Shown here: in pieces, positions 44,143 to 56,906 of the stretch
Numbering within the stretch: position 1 is the first letter of the stretch
Layout of the letters: the number at the start of each line of letters is the position of its first letter
Origin: Planococcus citri
Lineage: Eukaryota; Arthropoda; Insecta; Hemiptera; Pseudococcidae
DNA: 64,000 nt
Direction: 5' to 3'
NCBI RefSeq assembly: GCF_950023065.1
Contig: NC_088679.1
Span: 56,296,001 to 56,360,000, forward strand
The notes under the pieces: model-generated
What the model saw: only the letters and a program-made list of their open reading frames with translations
What the model was told of the DNA's origin: nothing
Databases searched by the model: none
Made by a program: the position numbers and the translations under genes

Positions 44143-44727
44143 ATATAAATTATTTTAAGTCGAAGTTCTGTGGGGTTATTAACAGCTATTAATGCATAAT
44201 ACGAGTATTTGAAGAAAAAATATCTCCGAAGTATAAGTTTATCCAAAAATAGGTGATTTGCAAGCTTTCAATCGCTTGCTAAAACCTTATTCAGGTCTTT
44301 GTAACGGAGTCAAATTTTCCTAAAACAAGTTAGGTCGATGTCTTTTTTGTGAGAGCTCACGACTCCTCTCCAAGGACACCTTCGGTGCAGAAATTTTCTC
44401 TTGATAGTTTCACACTTGAAATTAAGGTCTTTATCGAATTTGATCTGAATCCTTCGACATTTTTTTTCCTGCAGTATTTTTTGTCGAATGATTTTCTGTT
44501 TCATTTTTAAAATTTTCGATGATTTTTTGACTTCGAAAAAAAAATATTGGTGAACAAAATGACTCGATTTATTGATTTTTTCGCACTTTTTAATTAAGAA
44601 GTGAAAAATGAATTGAATTGATTTTTAATGTATGAGGTTATTTTATTGATCATGCCATCCACGAAAAGAGTTATTGTTTGGAAAAAACATTTAAACGCAT
44701 TGCGGAGGGGACTATTGAGCATTAAAG

Positions 44728-44776
44728 CAGCAAAAAGCAAATGCAAACACTCTCTTGCAATCAGCGATTAGCTGAT
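44728..44776 (+). other. CTCTTGCAATCAGC tag with full hairpin, copy 10
   Basis: GCAGCAAAAAGCAAATGCAA then ACACTCTCTTGCAATCAGC, loop GATTA, GCTGAT. Same stem as copy 9. The single difference across the conserved block is in the loop (GATTA for GAATA). Confidence 0.7.
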
Positions 44777-44795
44777 ATATAATTTGTTTTAGAGG

Positions 44796-45440
44796 TTCAA
44801 CTTGTTCGAATTTGATCTGATTTTGACAGTTGAATTCCAGCGAATCTTTTCTTGGAAAATGTAAGTCAATTTCTGATCGATTTGAAGAGGTGGAGTTGAG
44901 AGAATTTGGGTATTCAATTTTCAGGCTGATATCGAATAGCATTGTCATTTCAGCTTATGGCTTAGGATTTCTGTCTTTTGATTCCTTTGCTATTTCAATT
45001 CGTAATTCAAGCAGTTTTGATACCACAATGCTAGGTGATCGATGTTTGGAATATGCTCTTTGATTTTTTTTCCAATTTTGATTCCGGTTAGGTGATGATT
45101 AAGAAGTAGTCGGAAAATTGCCTTTACCTACGTGCCTTCATTTAAAAAAAAATTTGGCTCAACATTAAATTCTGCGTCGTAAAATTTTACATCCGGTGGT
45201 ATGTTTTTGCATACTTTCTGAATTTCTAAATTTTGAACCTAGTTGAATAATGCAAAGTCAAGTCGTATAATTTCCAGCAGATTTTTTTCCAATTCATCAC
45301 ACAATCTTTTCCATCCCTCGTCCTTGACATCGAAAAAAAAAAGAATACACCCTACCTCTCCTGTCTAATCATCATGTACCAATACAAACACCTAACCATG
45401 TAAGATGAGCATATTCTATTAGTCAAATGGTCATCGCTAA
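44796..45440. other. Non-coding stretch, no gene seen
   Basis: Overlapping short frames on both strands near 44712-45063 are mutually antisense and have no recognised domain. Confidence 0.45.
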
Positions 45441-46600
45441 TCGTATACTCGTTGTACCACTCGCTGCGTAGTTGGAAACCAAAATAAAAAGAGACAGAAG
45501 AAAGAGTTGTAGAAAAAAAATCTCAAATTGCTTCGACACATACGTACGATTATAGGTCGAGTGGTGGCAAGTTGTTTTGTTCATCGTAGCTGTATACGTA
45601 GACGTACGTATTATTTGACATATACAGAATCATTTGTCATTTATGCGTCTTTTCACGATGAAGTTTAGGTCTGATCTGTCTCACGAACGACACGTACTAT
45701 ACGTATATTCTGTCGATCTGCGATTGTTTATGTTAGAGAAGAACAAGCCAGGTTACGTTTCTTCTGCTCTTTTTTTTCTTGTCCAATTTTTTCCAAGTAT
45801 TAATAAAGATGGAGGTGCGGATCTTGTTGACCCTTCATCATCGAGTTATGGTACTACATCGAACAATAGATTTTTTTCGTGCCACAACATCTAGGTACAG
45901 GAGAGAAAGGGTGCAGAAATATTAATTGTCTAAAAGCGTGTTTTTTCCACTCTCTGGCTAGTAGATATAGTCTTCGCATCGCACACACGATAGATTCAAT
46001 AGTTGAGACTATTGTTATCGTAACAAGTTTTGATTTTTGACAACGTATTCCCTACTAACCCCTTTTCTTTTTCGTGTTTTACCGAAGGTGTAATATTTAA
46101 ACGTTTTCTTTACGATGATAAAGTAAACTTGTAGTTAACTTCGAACACAGCGATCGTTTCGGATTACTTGTGGCCTCGGGCTAAAGATTATTTGGTTTAT
46201 TTTGTTGTGTTGCTGTTGTTGGTCTTTGGTACATGTACTTGGTACACGCACAACAACGAGAAATATAAACATGACACGATTTTTCAATGGTCTGATACTT
46301 AATAATTGTTTAATTTGAATAAGCGCGAGTCTCTATTATGAAATTACCGGATTTTACAACACTTTCGCACGAATCCGTCGCGTCCATTTTTCCACAGACG
46401 AGTATGTGAACGGTTATAGTGATGTGTTTTGAAGAAAACTGTAGCACAAAAAATGAGCTAGAGAGAGGCGAAGGATGTTTAGTACACTACGTAAGGTTAT
46501 ACTTTGTAACGCATATGGGATATTTTTGATCGTTTGAGTTGGTGATTGAATTTGAGTTGGGCACATCTGTATACTTATACAAAGTGGATCACAAAAAAAG
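45441..46600. other. Complex CpG-containing island
   Basis: Higher complexity, CG and ACGTACG words, few homopolymers. An 86-codon + strand frame (45634-45894) has no recognisable motif. Possible regulatory DNA. Confidence 0.3.
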
Positions 46601-49600
46601 TGTCGGAAGATGAAGACCCTAATTTTGAATTTAAATCCTCACTGGAAGAATTCCAGCTGCGAGAATGCTCTTATTGGCAGTTGATAATATAGCCTTCAAA
46701 AAGAAAAATGTTTTTAAAAAAATCACAATTTTTTTGTTTTAATCATTACTCAACGTACGAAAAAATGGTTTATGTCTAGAATGCAGTGAGTATCTATTTG
46801 AGATCTTGCGATGACCTGTGCTATTGCAGTTGAAATTCTAGAACATTACAGTATTAGGATTTTACCAGCTGGTTGAAAATTAACAAATCGCTGATTTTTG
46901 ACTAATTTGTGCTCAATAACCAATAACCATTTTAAAAATTTTTTTTGATTTTTGGAAATTGACAGTAGTTACTAAAAAATTGATTCCACTGTTTATCAGA
47001 ATATTCTCTCAGTTTCGAAAATCATAAATACCTAATTGGAATCGAAGGATACGTGGAGAAAAAAAAGAAACTTGCCTTTTCTTCATTTTCCTATTTTCGA
47101 GTTTCAACGCTTTTATGGATAAAATTCAAAGTCAGAAAAATTAGCGCGAGTATAGAAAATAAGAGATTCCGTCCCTCGAGTTGAAAACCGTGTAAGTAGT
47201 AAGTACCTATATTTCAAATTTAATTGAATATTTCCAAAATTGATTTTGATTACCTATACCATTTTTTTTTTTTGTGAATTTCAATTTTGATTCAAAATCG
47301 AACCATACCTTTTCCTTATTAAATTTTTGAACAATTTTTCATTTTAGTCTCCGATTAAATCACATTTCTATGTATCAAGAGGAATAGAGTGAGAAATTTG
47401 AATTCTTGTGAGATTTGGGGCTGTAATGTATACCTACCTCATGCGATGTACCGAGGATCGCATGTTTTAATGTGCTGTAATATCCAAAGAAAGAAAAATG
47501 TGAAATATAAATGCTATACTTACTTATCTATTCAAAAAGGAGGCATTTTTTACAAAATCGTGGTTTGTTTCCACTGTTGGTCTTACCCAACCTCTTTTGA
47601 AAAGAATGGCCCATTTTTAAAAAGTTTTTTGGGATTCTGTATTGACCTTGCTCGATATTGCCGTCATAATCCGAGACCACTTTTGAAGTTCTACTGAGCG
47701 GTTGAAAAATTTTCAAATCTTTTTGGATGAATCCGATTTTTGAAATTATGTTTTTCGAATATGATGTGCTGCTTATGCCAAAATATCGGAAGATATCATT
47801 TATAAAAATGGAGAAATATTTGGAATCGAAACAGTGGTGCAAATTTTTCGATCATGGTCGTAAATTTCGAAAAAACGAAAAAAATCGCTAAAAAACTTGT
47901 CAAAAGTTTTCGATTTTTTGAAAAATGGTAATAATGAGCTTAAAATTGGCACCTTTGCGGTCCAAGACGTTTTTCTAGATTCAGAAATTATATTTTCCGT
48001 TGTTTTGGTAAAACAAAATATTTTAGCAGAAAATTTTTTTCAAAATAGGTACAGATTTATTCTAGAATAAACTACAATTTGCAAAATTCCAATCGCTCAA
48101 TAGAACCTTGAAAACAGTTTCGGATTTTTTTTAGCATTAACTTAAGTCGATGCTGAATCTCAAATTCTATCTTTTGGAATTGAGCCTTTTTTCTGTAGGT
48201 AATAGGTTGGCTAGCAGCTTGAACGAAAAAAAAAGTATTTTTTCAAAAATTCATTTTTTTTTAGGACCAATAAGTATCTTCTTTCTATAGGGGCGTTTCT
48301 GGAGCTGCAATTTTTTATGAATGACTTTAAACTCAAAATGAAGGTCCCCGCTGTACTTTATTTCATCCAAATTTTTCAACTTTTTTATGATAATTCATTT
48401 CTATGTAGTAAAATGTTAAGAGGAGTAAATTCCGGAGCAACTGCAGTGACTTTGTATAGGAATCTCGAAGTTTGCAAACACTATTCCAGGGTTTCTAACT
48501 CTATCTTAATGCTTGCAATATGATTTCTATGAGGAGTGTTTGTGTTTGTGGTGCAAAAACATTGTCTGAGCGTGATCTCATAAGGGAACCACTTGAAATG
48601 ACCTGCATCGACTTCAACAAAGTCAACGTTGAATTTTTGAAAAGGTAATCTTCTAAAGGCTTAAACCTTCGCAACTAAAGATTTAGTTGCTTTACAAGAT
48701 TTTTTACCATTTTTTAAAAATTTGAATAAATTACATATAGGAATGAATAAGTCTGTTCCTCATAATATCGACTTCTGAAATCCAAATTTCAACCTTTCCA
48801 GCAGTAAGTTTATGTCATTTCATTTCGTTGATGTTGAGATGAGCTATTTTTACCTGTCTGTTTCTTAACGTGAAAAATTCTATTTTTGTCATTTGCGAAT
48901 TTCCATAAAGGTTTCATTAGGTTACCTATCTTTAGAGTGGCATTGAATCGAACTCCTAACTCCTGTCTGATTTTAAATTTTTAGAAAGGCTGATTAGGTA
49001 CATCAATTTATAAAACTACCTACTTTTCTGAACGAGATTCTAAAATTTTAGAATTTTTTTATGTACCGGAATTTTTTCAAAACGAAGATTTTTGTTTCAA
49101 ATGCTTTGATGCAAGCTAATCTAGTGATTAGATTTTTTTTGTTGAAAATTTCTACTTCCTAAAAGTGAAGCAGATATCATGATGCAATCAGTGTTCACAA
49201 ATTTTGAAAATTTAAAAAAAATATTGCTGTCAAGATTCTGAAAAAATCTTCTCAGAGAACTTTTACCAACTCATTCACTTCAATTGAGGTGAAATTTGCC
49301 ACAGTGATAGGGCATGTCATAAAAATCTCAGAACCAAATTGAGCTACCATAGTTGATTTTTTGTAAATCTTTGAAAACGGTGGAAATAGGTAGCTGAAAA
49401 GTGTATTTATTTTTCAACAAGAAAAAAAAAAACGAGAAAAAATTTCAAGGTGAATGAGTCGCCCCTCCCCCCAGGATTTAATTTTACCACATTCGAGAGC
49501 CGGTGTAGAGCCTCGACCAAACGTTTATTTTTCTACAGAATCTTGAAATCGACTTCGCCATTGCTGGATATTTTAAATCCAGCTTGCAGAGAGGTGGGTG

Positions 49601-50690
49601 GCAGGAGGGGGTTATTTTTAGCGTTGAAACTTATTAAAGTAGTTACATTTTGGAACTGAAATTGATCTCAAAAAAAAAAATCGAAAGATTTTGCCCAAAT
49701 TCAGTAAAGATCTTCATCTTGAGTTAGAAAATTACTCGAGAAAAGTTTTAGCATCAAAGGTGCTTCTAGAAGTTCGATATAAAATCTTGGTTTTTTCACT
49801 AACTAGTCTCTACTCAAATTGTTTTGGCGAAACGGTCCAGTTCTAAAAGATACTTACTATTACTTACAAACATTTTGTTCAATCAAATTAGTCTGTCGTA
49901 AAAATGGGGAAAATACAATAAAAAATGCATGAGAGCTTACATCAGTTTTTATTGTTAGTACTTATTTGAAATGAGTGAAATTTCTGACGCGCCGATATCC
50001 TTCCAACATTGGCAAAATAGGTGGGAGGGGGTTAGGTATGGAGTGAAAACTTCGGTTGCTCTTTTGGCTATGTTTTTTTAAGAGAAAAAAATTATAAAGT
50101 TAATGATTCCCGAAATGGGCGAATGAGCTTTTTGAAAGCATTAAAATTTTCTCTAATTAATGTGTCTTATTTCGGTGTAATGTGATTTTATATTTTTGTG
50201 AGTTTAATGTTCAGGGTTGGAAGAGTTATAAACTCTTAAAGTGCAGCAAGAATCATTGTTCCAGTTTCAATTTTGAATTTGCACGCATATTGGTTATTAT
50301 TAGTTTAATTATTTTAGAATTAGGTACTGAACGGTGCGAGGAACAATTAACTCGACAGCGAAATGAAGGGTAAAAAGTAAAACAAGAAACTAAAGCCTTC
50401 TTGCAATCAGCAAAAACTGATGACTTGTTTTTTTCCACTCTTGAATTAGGTTTATTTCAGAAGGCTTTGGGAATTTCCAAAGTACATACTTTCACATTCT
50501 CTCTCCCTTCCGAAAAAATTGGCAGAGGGTTTTAGTTGACTGTGTTTGCCAATTTGTCTTCTTTGCATGATCTTTTCTTACGTGCAAAATTTGAAAACAA
50601 AAAAATCTATGCCCCATCGTAGGTATTACTTTCGAACGTTTCTGAACTCCAGCAAACGTTACCATATCGACAATCGAATGTAATTTATAC
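46601..50690. other. Long AT-rich stretch, no gene seen
   Basis: No domain-bearing frame, RNA gene or bounded element recognised. Overlapping frames of about 100 codons on both strands near 47389-47842 are antisense to one another. Holds tag copy 11 near its end. Confidence 0.45.
50382..50427 (+). other. CTTCTTGCAATCAG tag with hairpin, copy 11
   Basis: ACAAGAAACTAAAGCC then TTCTTGCAATCAG, loop CAAAAA, CTGAT, GACTTG and TTTTTTT. ATCAG (50406-50410) pairs with CTGAT (50417-50421). A T7 run shortly after the stem would be a legal RNA polymerase III stop. Confidence 0.65.
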
Positions 50691-53255
50691 ACCTACAGAT
50701 CTCCACAAAAGTACAATTCACTATATATCGTATACCGAACTAACCCATAGTAAGCCACTGTACACGTATATACCCCACATAGGCATAATACACTCCGCAG
50801 ATATATGTACCTACTATTAAGACAAAACCGTTCATTAGCGATGTACTGCGGAGCACAGTTGGATCGGACCAGGCCGCGCCCTGGATCGCCTAAGGCGCTC
50901 ATAACGTCAGCACAGTAGCAAACTGGTTATTGTTAAGTCGTGACGAAGGTAATAGAACGCTGGTGCCTGGATAGTAATTATAGTAATAGTAACAACAAAG
51001 ATGATGACATGGATGATTTTCTTTTACCTCTCTCTCTGTCTTTTCGCTACGTATATCTTCTTCTTTTTACCATAATAGTTTTTTTTTCTTCTTCAAACTC
51101 CTCTTCATAGTCAGCAGTAGGTACCTACTATACGAGTAGTAGCACGAATACATATTACCTAAGTTATAAGGGCAAAGGAAAGCACCAGAGGAGATTGCAT
51201 GTGTGTATGTGTGTGAGAGAGAGAAGGAGAAGCAAGCGAGGGAGAGATGAAAAATGAATAATGGAGCAAACGCACACACAGTGAGCGCCATCACATACAG
51301 ATTTGATAGCATAATATTAGGTGCTCATTAGCAAATGTGGTGCGCGGTTTTTCGGCAGGTAACCGGTTCGATGGACTGTCCAGCGTCCGAATATCCATCA
51401 CGGCGCATGCGTCCGCGTCCGTCGCGTCGTACTCGTAATTGCAATAATACGACGCGCAACATAACGGGTTATGCGACCGTATCTTTATCTTTTCTGCATC
51501 TCTCTCTCGAGACTATACAGGTCTATAGGAAGAATAAGCCAAGTGGAGAAGTGTTGTAGACGAATTCAAAATGACAGTGATAATAAAGATGATAGCTTTC
51601 GATAATGATTGCGGACGTGATGCCAAAATAATACCACTATACGTTGTGTTTTGATTACTCTTGACACGTGAAATCCAACACTTGTATAGGAACTGGTTGC
51701 AGGAGATTGGTGTATTAAAAGTCGTCTTGTCGAGTTAATTACTTCATTATCTTCTAGGTGTGTATTTTGCTCGTGTTGTTCCAAGATCTACAGCTCTTGG
51801 TATACATAATTTATCTACGTACGCGTCAAGTTGACTGGAAAAGGAGTAAAGAGAAAAAAAAGGGGGTTAACCAGGTACCTTTTTCCACGTATTATACGGG
51901 TTACTTTTACCTATACAAATGGAAATATGCTCGGCTAAATGGTACAACAATGGCTTTTATTTTATTCGCAAAGGAGAACGCTTTAGATACCCTGAGACGA
52001 CCTTTTGTTATTATTCATCGCGAAAGCAGTCGCAGTCGTGCTGTGTTGACAATAGCGATGATGGAATATGTACAAACCTTCACCGAGAAGAAGAGATGAA
52101 CAGAGAGTTCGTATAAGATGACGATGACGAACACGTGAAAAAGGGTGAGAGGGGGCAAGACGAGGGACGTAAATTGTTAAATAATTGAAGCAAAATTACG
52201 AAATACAGCCTCAATGTGTGTAGGGATGCATTTATTACTTATACACTTGGTGCATTAAAAGTGCACCGACTACTACTGCAATTGCACTGGCACTGGCTAT
52301 AGAATCTGGAGAACCAGAACACACATACGTGTAGATTTAGGTATATGCAGAGGCTAGGCTACGTATTATTCTAAACGTAAGACCTACTATAACTAGAGAA
52401 TTATGTAATAATCGTTTACATTATGATAATTACGCGCAATTACTAACGACCAAGCATACTGTGCACTCGTTTAACCATAAAGCAGCAGTGTGTGAGTTGG
52501 TCTGTCTCGGTGCTTTTTTTTTTCTTAATACGATTCAAACTCTCGTAGTACGTAGTAGTAAGGTACTACGAGTCAACGTAGTATAGTAAGTGCACTTTAT
52601 GTGCATTCGATCGTGATGCATTTTTACAAACAAGGTCATCCGCTAATAGTTATTATGCGCGAGCACGAAATTTAACTTAACCGTTTTTCTCCTCCTTTTT
52701 TTTCCAGGCTTAAGTATAAGACTCTTACGTATTTTTCTACGTACTACAATTAACGTATACTTATGTATATGTAATGTACTATATTCCAAATGTCAAATAC
52801 GCAGAAAAATATACCTCCTCGGACAACGTCGTCGTCGCTCGTCGACTCGCGTTGCGTTTTTATTATTATTTTTTTCTTCTATCTAACAACCTTTTTATTT
52901 TTTTGTGTTGTTAAAATTATTATTAACACGCTGCAGTTGCACGTTTTTTTTCCTCTATCAACGTACGTGGTGATTATTTTGTCGTAAAAAGTTGTTTGAT
53001 AATGCGGCGAATGCAGAAAGCGCGTTGACGGCGACTTTGTAAAAATATTGTAGATGCAATTTGGAGGACGCGAATTTGCATATTTGCGGATTTATAGCTC
53101 GATATCACTTAGGTAGGTATATGTGTGTGCGAAAGCCGAATGCGAAATATGCACAAAGATGATAAAATGAACCGAGGTTTTGCGATTATTGCAAGATTGT
53201 GTAGTTCGTGGCATCGTGGCTCATATGAAGGAGATTAAGGGGACGGAGGAGGGTT
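50691..53255. other. Largest complex CpG-containing island
   Basis: About 2.5 kb of high-complexity sequence with a short GTGTGTATGTGTGTGAGAGA microsatellite near 51203 and many ACGTAC, TACTACGAG words. No gene supported; frames of 74-113 codons on both strands lack domains. Possible regulatory DNA. Confidence 0.3.
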
Positions 53256-54477
53256 GTAACCATGAATTAACGACGAAAAGTTTCATCTTGTTGGATGACT
53301 GACGGTGGAACGAGGTTTGATTTATTGTTGGGATTTTTGGATAATGGTCTGGTAAGTGAAGGAATGAAGGAAGGTGCGACACCTGACCAGGGGAGTATTC
53401 CTAGCAGCTCAAAATTTCTGAACTGGGCAGAGAGAGAGTAATTGAAAGAGGACGTCAAAATACACCATCAGTAAAAATTTCAAGTTCTGAAATACAGTAC
53501 AGCTTCAAACTTGGCAGAGCATTAGTCCAGACAAGTTCGAGGGACGACGTTTGTCTTGGAACTTGATTCTCTAAACCTTTTTGAATTTTAAAATAGCTGT
53601 CACTGAATTGAAAATTAAATTTAGAAAGACTCCAACAGCAAAGGACAAAGTAAACACGCTTAATAGCCAATAATTGTGACACTACAATGCCCAAATCGAT
53701 TGAAAAGGGTTACAAAGATGGTGAATCCAACTTTATGGATGCTGATTTTCATTTTCAGCTTATGTACTTTTTTGCAGCGTGTTTTTTTTCGGAAGAGGAG
53801 AATATGAAAATGATACATGCGCATATTCGTTGGTAAAGAACACCATCAATCCTAACTTACAAATACTTAGAATATATATTGAATTTTACCGTTTATGATT
53901 TCCAACGAATGATACATTTCCACCTTCGCTATCTTCCTCACAGGAGCTCAGAGATATCCAGATTCAGAGGGTCGCAGTTAAATGTTCTTTTATCCGGTTC
54001 ATTAAAGTCTTCGAAAAAAGACTTGAAACTTCGGGCGTCAAAATTCGTAACTTGTGCAGAAATTTGCGCCTATATTTTGTATTTTACGAGTATGCTTAAA
54101 TTAAAAAGGTTTTTAAAAGAACGACTTTTTAGATAGGTATTCAAAAACCTTTTCCTGAAAAGTGATTATTTTTCTCAACGTGCAGAGAAGCTATCGTATG
54201 GCAGAGTAAGATAATACAACTTTTCCGAAGTCAGTTTCCAACATGGCATGAAAAAATTTGTACCAGACAGAGAGGAATTGAACGAGAGCCCTAAAATACA
54301 TATACTTCCAGCAAAATAAATTTCTTGATTTTAGGCGAATTTTTAAAGATGTTAATTTGGCCCATTTCTGCTGGAAAAAAAGAATCAAAATTTGATCAGA
54401 TTGGTATAACCGGCTGCGTTTGTATCCTACTTTCGACCTTCCTAGTCGATTGGTGATTCCTGGGAAAAAAAGTTGTA
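53256..54477. other. Stretch of uncertain nature, no gene supported
   Basis: Two neighbouring minus-strand frames (53267-53458, 63 codons; 53455-53694, 79 codons) have less AT-driven composition than most (a WSGVAPSFIPSLTRP-like part in the first) but no recognised domain, splice sites or shared frame. Left as unsupported. Confidence 0.35.
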
Positions 54478-55050
54478 TCAAGCTTGATAAACTCTGATAC
54501 AAATTGTATCAAATTTGATAAAAAAAAGTGATATAATTTTATCAAACTATATACGGTTTGATAAAATTATGTCAAACTGTATCAAATTGAAAGTAATTCT
54601 ATACAATTGTATCAATTTCATCATCATTTGATAGAATTGTGTCAAACTGTATCAATTTTGATGAGAGACAATTTTATAAAATTGGATCAAGTTTATCATA
54701 GTTTGATAGAATTGTGTCCAACTATATCAATTTTGATGAACGTAATTTTACAAAATTGGATCAATTTTATCATAATTTGATAAGATTGTATCAAACTTTA
54801 TCAACTTTTTATGAAAATTGTTTTATAAAATTGGATAAATTTCATCAAAATTGGATCAATTTTATCATAATTTGATAAGATTGTATCAAACTTTATCAAC
54901 TTTTTATGAAAATTGTTTGATAAAATTGGATCAATTTGATCACAATTTGATAAGATTGTATCAGGTTGTATAGAATTTTATGTAGTGTTTTTTGTGGTCT
55001 GGAATAATTCGATCAAATCATATAGAGTTTGATCAAATTAGATACAATCT
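54478..55050. repeat. TTGATA/TATCAA minisatellite, block 1
   Basis: TTTGATAAAATTGTATCAAA-like units recur every 15-35 bases and are palindromic in character. A recent 95-bp duplication stands out: CAAAATTGGATCAATTTTAT to ATGAAAATTGTTT begins at 54751 and again at 54846 with almost no differences. The block is AT-rich and non-coding. Confidence 0.8.
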
Positions 55051-55244
55051 CTTCCTGTGCTTTTCAAGGCAATACTCACCTTTTCCTCTCCCTCCCCCTG
55101 ATCTCCTCACAAGAGCAAATTATTTTGAAAATGTTGAAAAAAAAAATTTTTCAGATCAAATTTGATACAATCTCTTGAAAAAATTCCAAGTCCAGAACGT
55201 TGAGAAGTGCATATGTGTGCTTTTAATACCACTTCATTCAACAA

Positions 55245-55320
55245 GCAGGTTGGCTGAGTAGGTAAGGCAGTTGAACAAAGTAACTACGAAGTAGAGAGAC
55301 GCAAGTTCGAGCCCTCGCAT
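55245..55320 (+). tRNA. tRNA-Leu-like sequence, pseudogene or SINE head
   Basis: Box A-like TGGCTGAGTAGG at 55251-55262 and box B-like AGTTCGAGCCC at 55304-55314 are the two internal RNA polymerase III promoter elements. The D-arm GGCTGAGTAGGTAAGGC and the long gap between boxes fit a type II (Leu/Ser) tRNA. AGTTG-AACAAAG-TAACT forms a 5-bp anticodon stem with a 7-base loop, and CAA, a leucine anticodon, sits in the expected place. But loop position 33 is A rather than T, the T-stem does not pair properly and the acceptor stem pairs only in part (GCAGG with CCTCGC). A T run follows. It is therefore most likely a decayed tRNA copy or the tRNA-derived head of a SINE. Confidence 0.5.
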
Positions 55321-55434
55321 TTTTTTCACTTCTTTTTGGAAAAAATTTTTTCTTGCAATGCCAATTGTTCAAAAAAATTATGCAAGTCAGCTATTTCAGC
55401 ATTTTTATGAGTTTTTGAGAGCTCATTAGTAACA

Positions 55435-55580
55435 AATTTTGGATAAATTGTATATAAAGTTGATAAAATTGATCAAGTATAATTTCATCAATTATATATA
55501 ATTTCTATCAATTTTGATCTGGTCAAAATTTGGATCAAATTTGATAGAAATTATTTTTGATCAAATTTGATAGAACTTTT
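55435..55580. repeat. TTGATA/TATCAA minisatellite, block 2
   Basis: TAAAGTTGATAAAATTGATC, ATTTCATCAATTATATATAA, TCAAATTTGATAGAAATT and similar words. It continues block 1 after a gap of about 385 bases that holds the tRNA-like sequence, so a single array was probably split by an insertion. Confidence 0.65.
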
Positions 55581-55599
55581 TTTCGCGGGTTGTTTCAAA

Positions 55600-55935
55600 T
55601 CATTTTGGATCCTCTAGCAAATATTGATGAATTTTCCATTTTTTTTTCAAATTATTCGCTGGAGAAAATTTTGGATTTGAATCAGCACCAAAAAAATTAG
55701 AAAAAATGTATTCTTAAATCTGCTGGAAGATTCAGAAGGATGATAAATCTGAGTTTAGATGAGCTGGATTTCAGTTTCATCCTATTTAGAGCATTTTTTC
55801 AAAAACTGGAGAACCTGAAAATTCGCTGGAGGCTCCAGAACTGTTCAAAACCATCATAAAATCGACTCGGGAAGTCAAAAATGTAGTGCAAATCAAATTT
55901 TAACCATTCGTGTCAATTTGAACAAATTTTGACCT
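55600..55935 (-). repeat. CTGGAGCCTCCAG-family repeat, reverse copy
   Basis: CTGGAGGCTCCAG at 55826-55838 (reverse complement of the core), then AACTGTTCAAAACCATC, AAATCGACTCGGGAAGTCAA and CATTCGTGTCAATTTGAAC. Order matches 5250-5345. A second, diverged core (GGATCCTCTAGC) near 55608 is in the opposite orientation, so two units may abut tail to tail. Confidence 0.6.
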
Positions 55936-56076
55936 TTTTCATGAGAAATGGGTTGAATTTTTAATAACTCTACAAAAATAGCTCAGCGAGTAGTAGCTCA
56001 AGCTATAAGGATTTAGTGAAAATAAAAATTGAAAAATAATAGATGAAGCTGGTAAAAGCAACCAATAAGCTTCAAA

Positions 56077-56113
56077 TAAAGCAAAAGCCCTCTTGCAATC
56101 AGCAAATAACTGA
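56077..56113 (+). other. CTCTTGCAATCAGC tag with short hairpin, copy 12
   Basis: ATAAAGCAAAAGCCCTCTTG then CAATCAGCAAATAACTGAAT. TCAG (56099-56102) pairs with CTGA (56110-56113). The leader is shorter but in register. Confidence 0.6.
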
Positions 56114-56906
56114 ATTTAAGTATTATGAGTGGCAATTTCGTGGTTGTATGTGGATCTCTTTACGTCAAGCCATCTGACAAGATGCAATTTGAGGCGCTGA
56201 ATCTCGCTACTGATTTCAATTTTACTGACATTTGTTCAACTTGTGACGAGTGTTGAGTGTTTCTCAAAATTTACTCAAAAATTGAGGTCCCTCCCAAGGA
56301 AAATTTTTATTCTTCATTTTTAGTTTTTTCTTGTTTTAAATTAGTTTAAGTATTTCATTTCAGTAAGATAAGACAAAGCATATACTTACTAGTAGCCTAG
56401 TCATGTTGGACATCTTTTTTTCTCGTTTCACTCAAAAAAAATCTTTACAAGGAGAACTTTTTTTTTATATATGAGGGAAATATCTTCCTGAGTAACATGG
56501 CAAACGTTCCCACCTTCTAGAGATTCCTTTCAGAAATATAGTAAGTAGCTCTCATGAAAAAAATACTGCTCTGTATAAAATTTGGAACAAGAAAGATTCT
56601 GACGTATCTTTTTTCATGTACATACTTCGGATGAAAACCTTTGAATGTTGAGAACGCCAAATTCAAATAAAAAATTTGAACTGGGAAATTTAACCCATAT
56701 ATTTGTAAAAACCATGGTAATTTGGACATTTTTACACTCTGAGAACGAATTTTATTATTGATTTTTTCAAAATGAAATTTTTAATTTCAACTTTAAGGCT
56801 CTTTTTACTATAAAATAATCAATTTTTATCGTTTGTTTGCACTTTTTAATTATTGAAAATCTATTTTGAATAAAACAAATGCAATGAGGCTAAAGCTATT
56901 AATACC

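Larger units (their letters stand above)
43541..44795 (+). repeat. Tandem duplication, two units of about 640 bp, each ending in the tag
   Basis: Unit 1 (43541-44160) and unit 2 (44192-44795) share order throughout: CATAATACGAGT, TTTATCCAAAAATA, GACTCCTCTCCAAG, CACTTGAAATTAAGGTCT, TTTTTTGTCGAATGATTTT, AATATTGGTGAACAAAAT, CATGCCATCCA or GTGCCATCCA, GACTATTGAGCATTA, then the tag. Over most of the length they differ about every 6-10 bases with small indels. The last 40-odd bases around the tag differ by one base. No reading frame is conserved between the units. Confidence 0.85.

Noticed and set aside
49180..49200. GATGCAATCAGTG near 49.19 kb and CTGCAATCAGGAAC near 5.82 kb as further tag copies
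   Set aside because: They share only GCAATCAG and lack the CTCTT tract, the A-rich leader and the hairpin; consistent with chance.
51203..51240. GT/GA microsatellite as a regulatory feature
   Set aside because: Ordinary simple repeat; nothing links it to a promoter.
53267..53694. Two adjacent minus-strand frames as exons of one gene
   Set aside because: Different frames, no recognisable splice sites between them, no domain.
55245..55320. Functional leucine tRNA gene
   Set aside because: Position 33 is not T, the T-stem fails to pair and the acceptor stem pairs only partly; kept only as a tRNA-like relic.
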